Positions 53,480 to 64,000 of a DNA stretch of 64,000 nt are shown piece by piece (positions within the stretch are counted from its first letter, which is position 1; the number at the start of each line of letters is the position of its first letter). The stretch spans positions 16,584,001-16,648,000 of the forward strand of contig NC_056428.1 of NCBI RefSeq assembly GCF_905147365.1, read 5' to 3'. Source of the DNA: Aricia agestis (Eukaryota; Arthropoda; Insecta; Lepidoptera; Lycaenidae). A program made the translations under genes and the position numbers. Under the pieces are notes generated by a model, which was given only the letters and a program-made list of their open reading frames with translations, made no database searches and was not told the DNA's origin.

Positions 53480-55618
53480 ATTCGACGGGTGCAAAGTAAA
53501 AAAAGTCATCTGCAATTTTGAGTTTTTTGTTTTTTTGTAGAAACTAGCTTAAAATATCATGTTCTACAACATAGCAAAAACAAAAATTCAAATATCACCT
53601 TATTTTTGGTACTTTTGTAACGTAAAAGAAGACATCTACTCCTGTTTTGTGAAATTGCACGATGTAGATGCGGATAACTACCGCTGGTCGTCTATACGCG
53701 GGACGCGCGGGGGTCATGTTATATGGCATAAGCGGCTATCTGCCATATAGCTTTTTCTACGTTGCCATTGTGATTTAGATGTCTCAATTTACTTTTGTAA
53801 ATTAGTATTGTTTGTGATGTTTATGAGTACCTATCTATGTTAATTCTTATTGTTAGCTATATTAATTGACTTCTAATTTCCTACTGTTATTTTTTACTGT
53901 TGTTTAATGTTTAGAAAGTCCAAAACGACTTTTTAAAGAAGTTAAAAGTTTCCAGAACATAAGCGATAGATTTATCGAGCAAAATACTGTGTTGTCCCGA
54001 TGAAGTTATTGAACATCTTACAGAAGACCTTGATGTGTCAGCGCTGAAGATAAAATGAGTATACTTAAGTTAACTTCGTAAGATAAATCCCCATGATCTG
54101 AATACTCTAAGTCAGTCACACAAGTTCACTCTCAGTCTGAAATAAAACAATATTCTGAGGATGTCAATAATAGAGATTCTCAGCAAATTAACGAATACGC
54201 GAACACCCTCAGAATACAATTCATCACTTCATCCATCCATGACCTGCTTCTGTTTAATAACTCATACATGCAATCGAGTTTATTGTCCTTTTCAAACTGT
54301 ATATCTTCTAAGACAACACCATTGATATTTCTTCGGCAGTGGAGGCATCAAGTGAATGTTCTACGCCTTCCTCGTTAAACACTATAAAAAGCCGTCAGTT
54401 CAGTATTGATCTAAAGAAAAGGCAATTGAGAAATAAAGACACGAGACGTAAATTACGACAAAATTTAGGCAAACAATTACATCAGTCCAGAAATGGGAAA
54501 TTGCAACCTGCAAAACATCATATTCCAGCATTTGCAAGTTTAACTGTAGTTTGAGTTTTCCTATTAACTTATCTTTGACCGGTTTTAGGATCTCTGTGAT
54601 CGTGAAAAGCAATTGAGAAATCGTTGAAGTAAAAACTCATTTTTTGTTCTGAAGAATCGTACATACACTCCTCCGATGGTGTAAAACGTCCGGCGATGCT
54701 TATGATGTTATAATAAGCCCATCATGATTACAAGTGCCAAGTACAAAGACTAAATAAGCCTCTGCCTAAATTATAATAATTAACAACATAGTTCCTTTAC
54801 TGATAATGATACTGAATACTTTTAAAATTAGTTTTAAAGTAATTAAAGTATTTTTGAAATTAAAGTATTGACACAAAATTTCATTTTTCTTGTGAGAAAT
54901 TACGATTATTTTTAAATGGGAAAGTGTGTTTGTTTATTTATTTGTTTGTTTGTCCTACCTTCACGCTGTAACAAAAAAACTAATCGTATTGTTTTTTGGC
55001 AGACTTATTTGAAAGGATGAAGAGTAACATAGGCTACTTTTGGTCTTGGAAAAACATCATGTTTCTAAAGGAGCTTACAGAAATATTTGCATTTAACGCG
55101 ATTTTCAAACTCCACGCGAGCGAAGCTAGTATTTCATATTTTAACTTTCTTCTAAATCGTGCACCTTGCACCAAATCGACAACGTAGAAAAAGATAACTA
55201 CGCAAACATGTTCTGAATTTGGTGTGTCTATGATGTAAAACGGTCTTTAAATGCGTATTTTAATAATATAAAGTTTTACACTTTACGTATTTACTGATAA
55301 TCGTAATCGTAATCGGTTAAAATACTTTAATTAATCTAATTTTTAATCCCCACGTAGAAACGACCAAGTGGTAGATAACTCAGTTGTCATATTTTTAAGC
55401 GCAATGTAGATGAAGTCAACTAAAATATCTCGTAAATTAAACATTATTAGAAGAAATTAAATATACATGTGGATTCATTAATAAATAATGAAGCAATGAT
55501 AGAAATTTCAATTAATTTGATTGGAAATTGACAAAATGGGAGCATTTTTTCCTATTATGCGCTCTCCTGAAAAGTAGCTGTTTTGTAGATGACTCTTTTT
55601 ACTTTGCACCCGTCGAAT
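53480..55618. mobile_element. 2.1-kb TIR element of unknown superfamily
   Basis: The ends ATTCGACGGGTGCAAAGTAA and its complement at 55599-55618 form inverted repeats of about 33 bp with few differences, flanked by TA (53478-53479 and 55619-55620). Inside are short frames, 53559-53750 (NVKEDIYSCFVKLHDVDADN) and 54339-54554 (Ser/Lys/Arg-rich, FSIDLKKRQLRNKDTRRKLR), plus a later repeat insertion near 54920-55140. I recognise no transposase; the short frames may be remnants of its proteins. Confidence 0.7.
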
Positions 55619-56799
55619 TATTGATTATCCATGCTCTATTTCTAGGCGTTGTTGATAATTGGTTATTTTTTTAAATAAGTCAATTACAAACGCTAGCTTA
55701 ATTATTAATAGATAAAAACTTTTTGACAAACACCTCAATGTGAAACCAGGCTCTTATATTGTTATGCTGCGATGTCGGTGATTGGTGAATTTCAACCAGA
55801 AACCAAAAGTATTTTTTATAGATTTAGGTGTTTGCAGTACACAAGGACACACTTTCTTGACTCATAATTCTTATTACTTTTGGGTAGGTTAATCGACAAC
55901 CAATCATGTGCAGGACATACATGCCTATATTTAAACAATATTTTTCCAACTCCAGAAATGAACCTACGATCGAGATATAAGTAAGCCACTGGACCATCGA
56001 TATTACAAGTAAGAGATAAACAGAAACCCAAAATGTGGGACAACAGCAATCGAGATTGGTCCCATCTAATCCGGCCATAAATTATACCTATAAATCCTCC
56101 ACCTATAAAATTGTACCGCTGCTTAATCTTGCTTACCTACAAATAATTAGGGAGGTTCAGAAAAAATAATCTTTGATTGTGTTTGAGTTTCTTGTAAGAT
56201 AGATTTCATTCAGGTGAAAATAAGTAAGTAAATAATAAATATACATATTATATAACTTAAAGACCGACTGAATGACATAGAGATCTAACACACAGCCCAA
56301 ACCACTGGACGGATCGGGCTGAAATTTGGCATGATGCAGGTCATCTACGATTATGACGTAGATTATGACATAGGCACAGTATACCAATATGACATATAGG
56401 GACTAATATTGCTGTACTGTGACATATGCATCCGCTAAGAAAGGACTTTGATAAATTTCACCCCTAAGGGGATAAAAAGGGGATAAAATATTGTATATAA
56501 GTATAGTACTTCTTAACGCGAGCGAAGCCGCGGGCAAAATCTAGTAAATAATATGTTTATAATATAACAATGATGTAATTTATATTTTAATATTGTCACG
56601 AAATGACATGGTAAACATTGTTTTCCATACATTTTGGGGTATGAAATATAATATGAGATGTTAGCCAGTTCTCAGACACTGTCTATCACAATAAGTATGC
56701 ATAGAATAAACAGAAAAAATCGATCCCACCGTTTCGGAGGAGTCTGGCAACTCGCTACTAACGACGAGACAAGGGAATTTTATAATATAATCTATTCTA

Positions 56800-57275
56800 T
56801 ACATATTATAAAACAAAGTCGCTTTTTTTCCCCTAATGTCTCTTTGTTCCCTTTAATCTTTAAAATTACGCAACGGATTTTGATGATTCTTTCAGTGTTA
56901 GATAGCCCAGCTAAGACTAATAGGAGCGAAGAAATAGAGGAAAATGTGGAAAAACCGGGAAAATTATTTGAAAGGGTTAACTTGAACGCGCTAATCTCAG
57001 GAACTACTGGTCCGATTTGAAAAATTATTTCAGTATTAGAAAGCCCACTTATTGAGAAAGGCTATATTTTATCACTCTAAAACTAATAAGTAGGAGAATG
57101 TGGAAAAACGGGGGAAATTATTTGAAAGGGCTTATCTCGCGAACTGCTGGAGCAATTTTTATGTTATTTGGCACAGATAAGAAGTAGACCACGTGAAAAA
57201 TCATAGGCTATCTATTTTACACATTTTTTCAGTGGCTATTTATTTTATACCCGTGCTACGCCGGGGCGGGTCGAT
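56800..57275 (+). repeat. Dispersed repeat related to 8236-8500
   Basis: Two or three internal cycles of (A)CTAATAGGAG-AGAAATAGAGGA/AATGTGGAAAAAC-GGG/ATTATTTGAAAGGG/CTCAGGAACTACTGGTCC, ending TATACCCGTGCTACGCCGGGGCGGGT. The ordered internal repetition is characteristic of this family. Confidence 0.55.
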
Positions 57276-57990
57276 AGTTATTAAATAACAATTATTAACA
57301 AATACTTCAATACTTATGTTTTAAACTCTTTATTATTCCACGTTACGTACAAAATGCTCTTAATATTCCATAATCATGCATTTAAGACTTTAATGTTTCT
57401 TTAAGATTGATTTTAGCCTGCCATCTTTTCCGTACGTCAACGGCATCTGCCTTCATTTTCCCCGACCGGATGTATTATATACAATTGTATCACTAGAATC
57501 AATCTCCCGGAAATCAAAACATCTACCATTACATTTAACATCCTGTAATCACGAAATATTTATTGATACCGAGATAATCAAATATATTATTAAGGTTTAA
57601 CGTAAATTATTACATAAACTAAACATAAAGCTTACACAATGAAGCATGAAATAAAATATCACACAGCATATTATTGTTTTAGGTATAATTTCGAGTTCTA
57701 GATTTTATTGGCATACTAATTCAAGGTAACACTCTTAAAAGTGACAAAAACTCTGCACACTGTTGTATCTACAAGGTGTCACATTAACCTAATTCGGTTC
57801 TATAAATACAGTTGGGTACATACCGGCGTACCCACGTACCGACGTACCCACACAAGTTATGAACAAAGACGGCCAGTTATTGTCTCGCCACAATAGATGC
57901 AAGTCCATTACACGTATTTGTTGAGACTTGTCGAGAACTATAGGGCTGACACTAACTTTAAAAATATTTTAAAAATTACTTTTTCCATTC
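57276..57990. other. Gene-free stretch
   Basis: No coding signal and no repeat recognised, except a short GTACCCAC-GTACC-ACGTACCCAC run at 57825-57850. Confidence 0.4.
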
Positions 57991-58182
57991 ACTTATATTA
58001 TAAATGCGAAAGTGTGTATGTGTGTCTGTCAGTCTGTCTGTTTACCGGTTACTATACACGCTTAAACCGCTGAAACAATTTTGATTAAATTTGGTATGGA
58101 GATTGGAGATACTTTAAGTCCCTGGAAAGGATAATATAGGAATATACTTTTATGTCGGAAAAATATACGGTTCCCGCCCGAA

Positions 58183-59457
58183 AAACGAGTTGTGGGCTTG
58201 TGGGCATCATCTAGTTAGGAACTATTTGAAGTAATTAATATTTATCATATTATATCCCACAACCTGAGCACTTTTGTGGTACACTTTACGGAAAAACTAT
58301 TTTGGCCCTAAGGAGTTTCAGGCGTCATCTAGTTAAATATAACGGCGTTTTGAGCAATGATAGTTTACTTATGATAGCCGCCATTATAACAAGGTATAGC
58401 ATCCACAAGAAGCAGCGATAACTGGCAATCACAGATAAATATTGTACTCTAAAAGATCGTTATCGCGTATTTGGATCCACCGTGGGCTACATATTTTATT
58501 TATTTATTTAAATCAGGCATCTTGACCCTTATTTAAATACCTCAAAGACTAACATACATATATATTTATTTCTACTAAAATTATTGTTTGCGACGTGGGG
58601 CGCGACGTGTTTGGAAGTTGTCCTCAGAACCTCCTGTAGACGACTCCAATCAGCCAGAACTCTTCCTTCTTAAAGGTCGGTAGATGATGCGTCGGGACTC
58701 TGACCAAAAAGGAGCTAAAATTGCCTTTTTGGCGGGACTCCAAACGCTCGACCGTGAAGAAGAAGTGCGTCTTGCTCCTGACATATGAAATGCTAATTCC
58801 TAACCCAGTACCTTTCTTCTACCCTTTGGTAACTATAATAAGGTAGAATTTAGTATGTCAAACTCGTATTGAATCAAAAAAGGTTTTCTCTATTATGTCA
58901 TCACTCTAATCCATCATTATCAAAATTAGCTATCGCTCACTACATTAATTTCCTATGAAGCCTAAATCGCTGGTGTATTATCAAAACGAGGCGCCGCAAC
59001 CGAAACCATGAATATTTAACGGATGCACAAATAGAATAAATAATAGTATTTCCACAGATGTACAATGTCATTTGAGTGTGCAGAGTAATCTGTCAAGACG
59101 TCATCGTTCAACCAGCCATGTCTATTGTGGTCGGACTAAAATACTCCCACACAGTTAGTATAGGAATACCAAATACCCATACTAAATACTATGAATGCGA
59201 AAATGTGTCTTACGTTCTGTTACTTCTTCAAGCCCGAACCGCTAAACCGATTTCTAAGCTGTGGTATAGAGGTACTTTGTGACCCGGGAGGTATAAGATT
59301 CTTTTTATCGCGGAAAATGGTACGGTTCCCGCTCGAAAAACGAGTCGTGGGCTTGTGGGCATCATCTAGTTAGGAACTATTTGAAGTAATTAATATTTAT
59401 CATATTATATCCCACAACCTGAGCACTTTTGTGGTACACTTTACGGAAAAACTATCA
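58183..59457. repeat. Pair of roughly 122-bp direct repeats
   Basis: 58183-58304 and 59337-59457 are nearly identical (CGAAAAACGAG-TGTGGGCTTGTGGGCATCA ... GTGGTACACTTTACGGAAAA). Both include the end of a GCCCGCGACTTCG-family repeat plus about 85 bp of flank, so the flank itself was duplicated. No gene lies between them. Confidence 0.9.
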
Positions 59458-59492
59458 CGCCTCCTTGCTTTGTGCTTTAACATTATATTATA

Positions 59493-60571
59493 GGTTGGGG
59501 TAAAAGTCTTTTTGCATTATAGTATGCATGAATTGTCATAAAATCTCTTGGGCTATACCAGTTGCATCTGGCTGATTTTGGCATCATTAAAAAGTTTTAA
59601 TTTTACAGAAGACAATTCCAAATTCAAATTAAGTAATTGTGATGTTTATGGACCTAATGCAGTATTTGATATCAAAGATGCACGTCGCTCTGGTCGCCCT
59701 GTTACGGACAAAATTGATGCCATTTTGGAAAAAGTGGAGCAAGATCGGCATATTAGTAGTTACGATGTAGCTGAAGAACTGGGGATTGACCACAAAATGG
59801 TTTTAGCGCATTTTAAAAAAGCTGGGTACACAAAAAAGCTCGATATTTGGGTGCCTCATAAACTCACTGAAAGAAACCTAATGAAAGGTGTACTCATTTG
59901 TGATTCTTTATTACGACGTAATGAAACCGAACTATTTTTGAAGAAGCTGATAACTATTGATGAAAAGAAAAGTGGATCACGTACGACAAGAACGTGCGAC
60001 AAAGATCGTGGTCAAAGGCCGGTCAGGCTTCACAGACTGTAGCGAAACCCGGGTTAACTTGCAACAAGGTGATGCTGTATGTGTGGTGGGATTGGAAGGG
60101 CATTATTCATTATGAGCTGTTACCGCCAGGCAGGACCATCGATTCTGTATTGTACTGGAAAGCGGCCGGAAGTAATCAACAAAAGGAGTGTGGTTTTTCA
60201 CCATGATAACGCTAGACCTCACACTCAGCAAAAATTACGGGAGTTTGGCTGGGGGATGTTAATGAATCCGCCGTATTATAGTCCTGACCTTGCACCTTTA
60301 GATTTCCACCTGTTTCGGTCGCTGCAGAATTCCTTGGCAGTGTCAGCTTGACATCACAAGAAGACTGCCAAAACCACTTGTCGCAGTTTTTTTATCAGAA
60401 GCCCCAAATGTTTTATAGCAATGGCCAATGGGATCATGTCCCTACCAACAAGACCGAAAAAAGTTATCGAACAAAATGGCTACTACTACTACTTTAGTCA
60501 ATTGTAAATAAACTTTATAAAAAAATCTTTTGAATTTTTATATAAAATACGAAGAAACTTTTTCCCCAACC
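59493..60571 (+). mobile_element. Second mariner, degenerate, 1.08 kb
   Basis: The ends GGTTGGGGTAAAAGTCTTTT and, inverted, GGTTGGGGAAAAAGTTTCTT are flanked by TA (59491-59492 and 60572-60573). It is shorter than a complete mariner (about 1.3 kb); the first part of the transposase is missing. It belongs to a different mariner subfamily from the copy at 4324. Confidence 0.9.
59640..60351 (+). pseudogene. Mariner transposase remnant, three frames
   Basis: Readable blocks are GRPVTDKIDAILEKVEQDRH, SYDVAEELGIDHKMVLAHFK and WVPHKLTERN (59690-59890), TIDEK (first Asp), then after a frameshift KVMLYVWWDWKGIIHYELLP (60067-60130), then another frame with FHHDNARPHTQQKLREFGWG and YYSPDLAPLDFHLF. The spacing between the second and third Asp is 31 instead of 34, so a few residues are lost. 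Not functional. Confidence 0.9.
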
Positions 60572-61587
60572 TAATAATTTAATTAATTTTTATTTATATG
60601 TAGATATGTGTTATCATCAGTCAATTTTTTTTTTGTTTTTGGTTTGATTGCTATGAAAATATATATAAAAACTTACCTTCAAGATTAATACCACGCAAAA
60701 AAACGACGCGAGCCCTCACAAAGCTCGGCTTTTAGCTAGTAATTATAGAGGCCATCACAGCTAACATTGAATTGACATAAGCCGACCACAATATGACGTG
60801 GACCTACGTCTATTGTGGTCGGTCGTCAACTGCCTAGAAATCAATTTCCTCGATGATACATCAGTCTTGTACTATTAATTATTATAAGTAGGTAAGATAC
60901 AATTATGAGGCAACCCTACAATGAAGGTAACACATAAATTCGCTTCGTCCATATTGTTGTTCGCTCACGCTAATATCGCCGTGTAAATCATTTCAACTGG
61001 ATATTGCTCGCGATAAATAACGACTACTTCAAATACTTCAAACTATTGGAGATTCTACGATTGTCACTTACTATAATTGCTGTCACTGTTAGGTTCTGTT
61101 ATTTTTTTTAATCTGCAGTAACTGATACTCCATACTAGACAAAATAATTATAATAATTAATATAATAGCTTTTGCCCGCAGCTTCGCTCGCGTTAAGAAG
61201 TATTTTTATTAATTATTAGGTATCAAAGTCTCAGCCCGATCAGTTTAAAATTGACAAAGTTTCATACAAACTTTCATTCATAATTGATCAAAATCCATTC
61301 ATAACGGATGCCTACGTCATAACATTTACCAGCATGCCAAATTTCAGCCCGATCCGTCAGTCAGTCACATTTGAGTTATATATATTTAGATTAATAATTA
61401 TGCGTCTGAATAGACAAATAAAATTAATAAAATAAAAGTTATACATATTCGTATCTGTACTTAATTCCTTACAATTTATAAAGTGACATAATAATAGTAG
61501 TAGACGACTAAAATGTAGTAAATATTTTTATTGTTACACACAGTGCCATCTAGCGTCAACCTGTGGAACCACTCGGGGATCAAAGAC

Positions 61588-61867
61588 CAGTGCCGTAAAT
61601 AGGGCGGTGCCACCGGTGCCCAGGCACAGGGCGTAGACTCTGGGGGGCGCAAGAATTGCCAGATCCAGAGTCCAGACAGATCCTTATTTTTCGAATTGCT
61701 CTCGATAAGTTCCCGCTGCGCCCTAGAGATGTTTCCCAATGTATTAAAAAAATATCCACAGCCGAACATAATATAGGTTATATTATGTTTTGAAAGTCGG
61801 TTAAAAAACAATGGTGCATTTATATAGAAGCTCGCACAGGGCGCAAAAAAGGCTATTTACGGCACTG
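61588..61867. mobile_element. hAT MITE with 8-bp target duplication
   Basis: The ends CAGTGCCGTAAATAG and CTATTTACGGCACTG are perfect 15-bp inverted repeats with the exact duplication TCAAAGAC on both sides (61580-61587 and 61868-61875). The interior of about 250 bp has no reading frame of note and includes CAGGCACAGGGCG and GCACAGGGCGC near the two ends. Confidence 0.92.
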
Positions 61868-61879
61868 TCAAAGACAACG

Positions 61880-62260
61880 TGTTACGTGTATCCCCCTACT
61901 TGATACTAGATGGCGTTAGGTGCGCGAGTACATGCGCGAATTTTGTAGAAACATTCTACACTTGCTTATTTGTTTACGCGAATCGGGTAAGGAACTTTCT
62001 GGAACTCGTCTCGGACCATATAAATAGCCGCAGGTAGATGAGCCAATCAATCAGTTTAGTTTGAGCTATCCTCAAGGCGACTTCGGAGTGAAAATAAGTG
62101 ATTAAGTGTGTAACCTACGACTTGGCTACGACCTAGGACAGTGATGATGCTTAGTGTTTTGGACCTAGTGCTTTGTGTTAGACCTAGAGCTAGTTATTAA
62201 AGTCTTCATAAGAGCCAGCAGGTCTTTCTCTCCAAATCCTTCGAACCCTAGCACGTAACA
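61880..62260 (+). mobile_element. Solo LTR (Ty3-like retroelement)
   Basis: 381 bp bounded by TGTTACGTG and CACGTAACA (inverted, with TG...CA ends). It contains a TATA box (CATATAAATAG, 62018-62028), a TCAGTTTAGTTTGAG initiator region about 30 bp later and a TATTAAAG polyadenylation-like site at 62197. No gag/pol or second LTR is in the window, and no target duplication is seen, so it is a solo or truncated LTR. Its left end lies 12 bp from the hAT MITE. Confidence 0.7.
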
Positions 62261-62880
62261 TTATTATTCAACTGTTTTGTTACGAAATACTCCAATTTTT
62301 TTTCTCTACAATTAAAACTCGTATAAGCTCGAACAAGTTTCGATTGTTGAACAATTATTACTTCTTTGTATTTGGGTATTATTTGTCGAAAACAAAAGAG
62401 CCTAAATGATTCCAAAAGTAAATATTATAGATATAAAAAATGGAAGTCCTTATTATTTTAGCAATGATAACTTTTCTTGTGGGGGATTAAAATCCATACT
62501 AATATTATACATTTGAAAGAAGACTGTCTGCTGTTGAAAAAGGAGTATAAGATTAGAGTAAAGAAATTCAAAAAATCTTAGACGAGAGTCTTTAAACTTT
62601 CTTTCTTGTTCTACAAAAGTTTTCTTTCTATAAACTTCTAGCCAGATTGTTTCACGAGTTAGATACCGTATAAGTGCACCGTATGAGTAATCACATTTTA
62701 TGAAACACGCACCTAGGTTTGTGCGTGTTTATCGTTATTTGTAGGAGTAAGGAAATACGACACAAATTTATTATTTAATCTGAATGGATAATATATTATT
62801 ATTAAGATACTTAAATATAAAGTAACATGCTTTCGTTACTTGTCGTACATAGATCTTATTTTCTGTAAACGGCAAAGTAG
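62261..62880. other. Gene-free stretch
   Basis: AT-rich, no coding signal. A small hairpin with GAAACACGCAC and GTGCGTGTTT arms lies at 62701-62730. Confidence 0.4.
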
Positions 62881-62906
62881 ATTTTTTTTTAAAACAGTTT
62901 ATAGAA

Positions 62907-63372
62907 AGCGTAGTATTTCGCAGCAAGCGTAGCATTTCCTAGCAAGCGTAGCATTTCGTAGCAAGCGTAGCATTTCATAGCAAGCGTAGCATTTCGGAAC
63001 AAGCGCGTAGCAAGCGTAGCATTACGTAGCAAGCGTAGCATTTCGGGAACAAACGCGTAGCATTTCGTACCAAGCGTAGCATTACGTAGCAAGCGTAGCA
63101 TTTCGGGAACAAGCGCGTAGCATGCGCGTAGCATTTCGTACCAAGCGTAGCATTTCGAAAACAAACGCGTAGCATGCGCGTAGCATTTCGTACCAAGCGT
63201 AGCATTACGTAGCAAGCGTAGCATTTTGGGAACAAGCGCGTAGCATGCGCGTAGCATTTCGTACCAAGCGTAGCATTTCGAAAACAAACGCGTAGCATGC
63301 GCGTAGCATTTCGGCAACAAACGCGTAGCATGCGCGTAGCATTTCGTAGCAAGCGTAGCGATGCTCTTCGCT
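62907..63372. repeat. Minisatellite with higher-order structure
   Basis: About 465 bp of 18-20-bp units built on GCGTAGCATTTCGTAGCAA with variants CATTACG, CATTTCGGGAAC and GTACC. A longer cycle is visible: the block starting GGGAACAAGCGCGTAGCATG recurs at 63105 and 63228, a period of 123 bp. It is open in several frames and gives Cys/Tyr/Ala/Leu-rich peptides (KCYAWYEMLRACYA), which I take as a by-product of the repeat. Confidence 0.93.
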
Positions 63373-63394
63373 TGTAGAAACTAACTTTTTCCAT

Positions 63395-64000
63395 GATACA
63401 CTTTATTATAAACTTTATTTATAGAATTAAAATAAGTGTTTTATGTTTCAGTTTAAACGTAATGTTTTTATGTGTATAAGCAGATTCTGTTTTACCTTTA
63501 AATACATACTCTAGCTACTCGCGTAGCTTGATAATAATAATACAATTTAAATATGCTTTAAATGTTACATAATTCTGAAAATTCCCGTAAAAGTCACAAA
63601 AATACCTACTTGTATTATATATTTTAATAACGTATCTGGTTGCTTGTTACTGACATTTCGTTGTGTATTCGATAATAATCGAATTACAAATTGACCTAAT
63701 ATTAAATTATATAAATTATAACATGACGTGTAAGTTGTAACTATTTCAAGAATTTATATTTTTACTAATCTCTTAGCTATAGATTATAAAGCTAATACAA
63801 CGATAAAGAAATTCTTGATTTTCAAATTTGGCTTCGGGCAAGTCGAAGAAGTTTGAATAAAACAAACTGTTCTGGTCTACAAAACAGGCTTTACGAGGTA
63901 TGTCAGGCCCTATCGACGGATCATAAATCGATTTCCTGATAGAACTTTAAATCAAGGTGTCTAAAAGGCTGTTCATATGATGTAGTTTAAGCCAAATGTA
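63395..64000. other. Gene-free right end
   Basis: AT-rich sequence without recognisable gene, repeat or promoter. Confidence 0.4.

Noticed and set aside
62907..63372. CRISPR-like array
   Set aside because: No unique spacers: units are contiguous minisatellite repeats, and the genome is an insect's.
62889..63394. Minus-strand frames of 139-143 codons
   Set aside because: Pure translation of the minisatellite; several frames are open, which shows lack of constraint.

Overview
This is AT-rich insect nuclear DNA, almost certainly from a moth or butterfly. The reasons are spliced genes with GT-AG introns, a supervillin-type gene, and dense interspersed repeats of kinds I know from Lepidoptera: mariners, a jockey-like LINE, RTE-type LINE pieces, tRNA-derived SINEs, and repeats carrying phrases such as GCCCGCGACTTCGTCCGCGT and CGGCCAAGTGCGAGT. 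Species and chromosome cannot be told from the sequence. Nothing bacterial is present.

Two host genes can be supported. (1) Positions 2357-23575, plus strand: the 3' part of a supervillin gene. Eleven exons join in phase into about 1,067 residues: a basic/Pro-rich linker, a run of gelsolin-like domains and a C-terminal villin headpiece ending in GLF. The 5' exons lie off the left edge. A transposon-poor stretch to about 25,345 is probably the 3' UTR. (2) Positions 25875-28065, minus strand, with a tentative first exon near 33,410: a secreted protein with one six-cysteine chitin-binding (peritrophin-A/CBM14) domain fused to a roughly 450-residue, extremely acidic tail with a His/Asp-rich patch. 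The two genes are convergent.

The supervillin introns are unusual. The 3' end of one exon with its splice donor is tandemly triplicated (6541-7005). The 5' end of another exon with its splice acceptor exists as three upstream partial copies plus the real one (9708-11568), and a 697-bp inverted-repeat element separates the last copy from the real exon. The next intron holds a 5.6-kb nest: a hAT-like element with an 8-bp target duplication, containing a piggyBac-like element at TTAA and an RTE-type LINE remnant. Other intron inserts are a dead mariner with perfect ends, a long-inverted-repeat element, foldback elements and short tandem repeats.

From about 28 to 64 kb I see no convincing host exon except the tentative first exon. 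This part is a graveyard of transposable elements: LINE pieces, SINEs (one bracketed by 150-bp direct repeats), several MITEs, a second dead mariner, a solo LTR next to a hAT MITE, a 2.1-kb TIR element of unknown type, several near-perfect short-loop palindromes, and a minisatellite at 62.9-63.4 kb.
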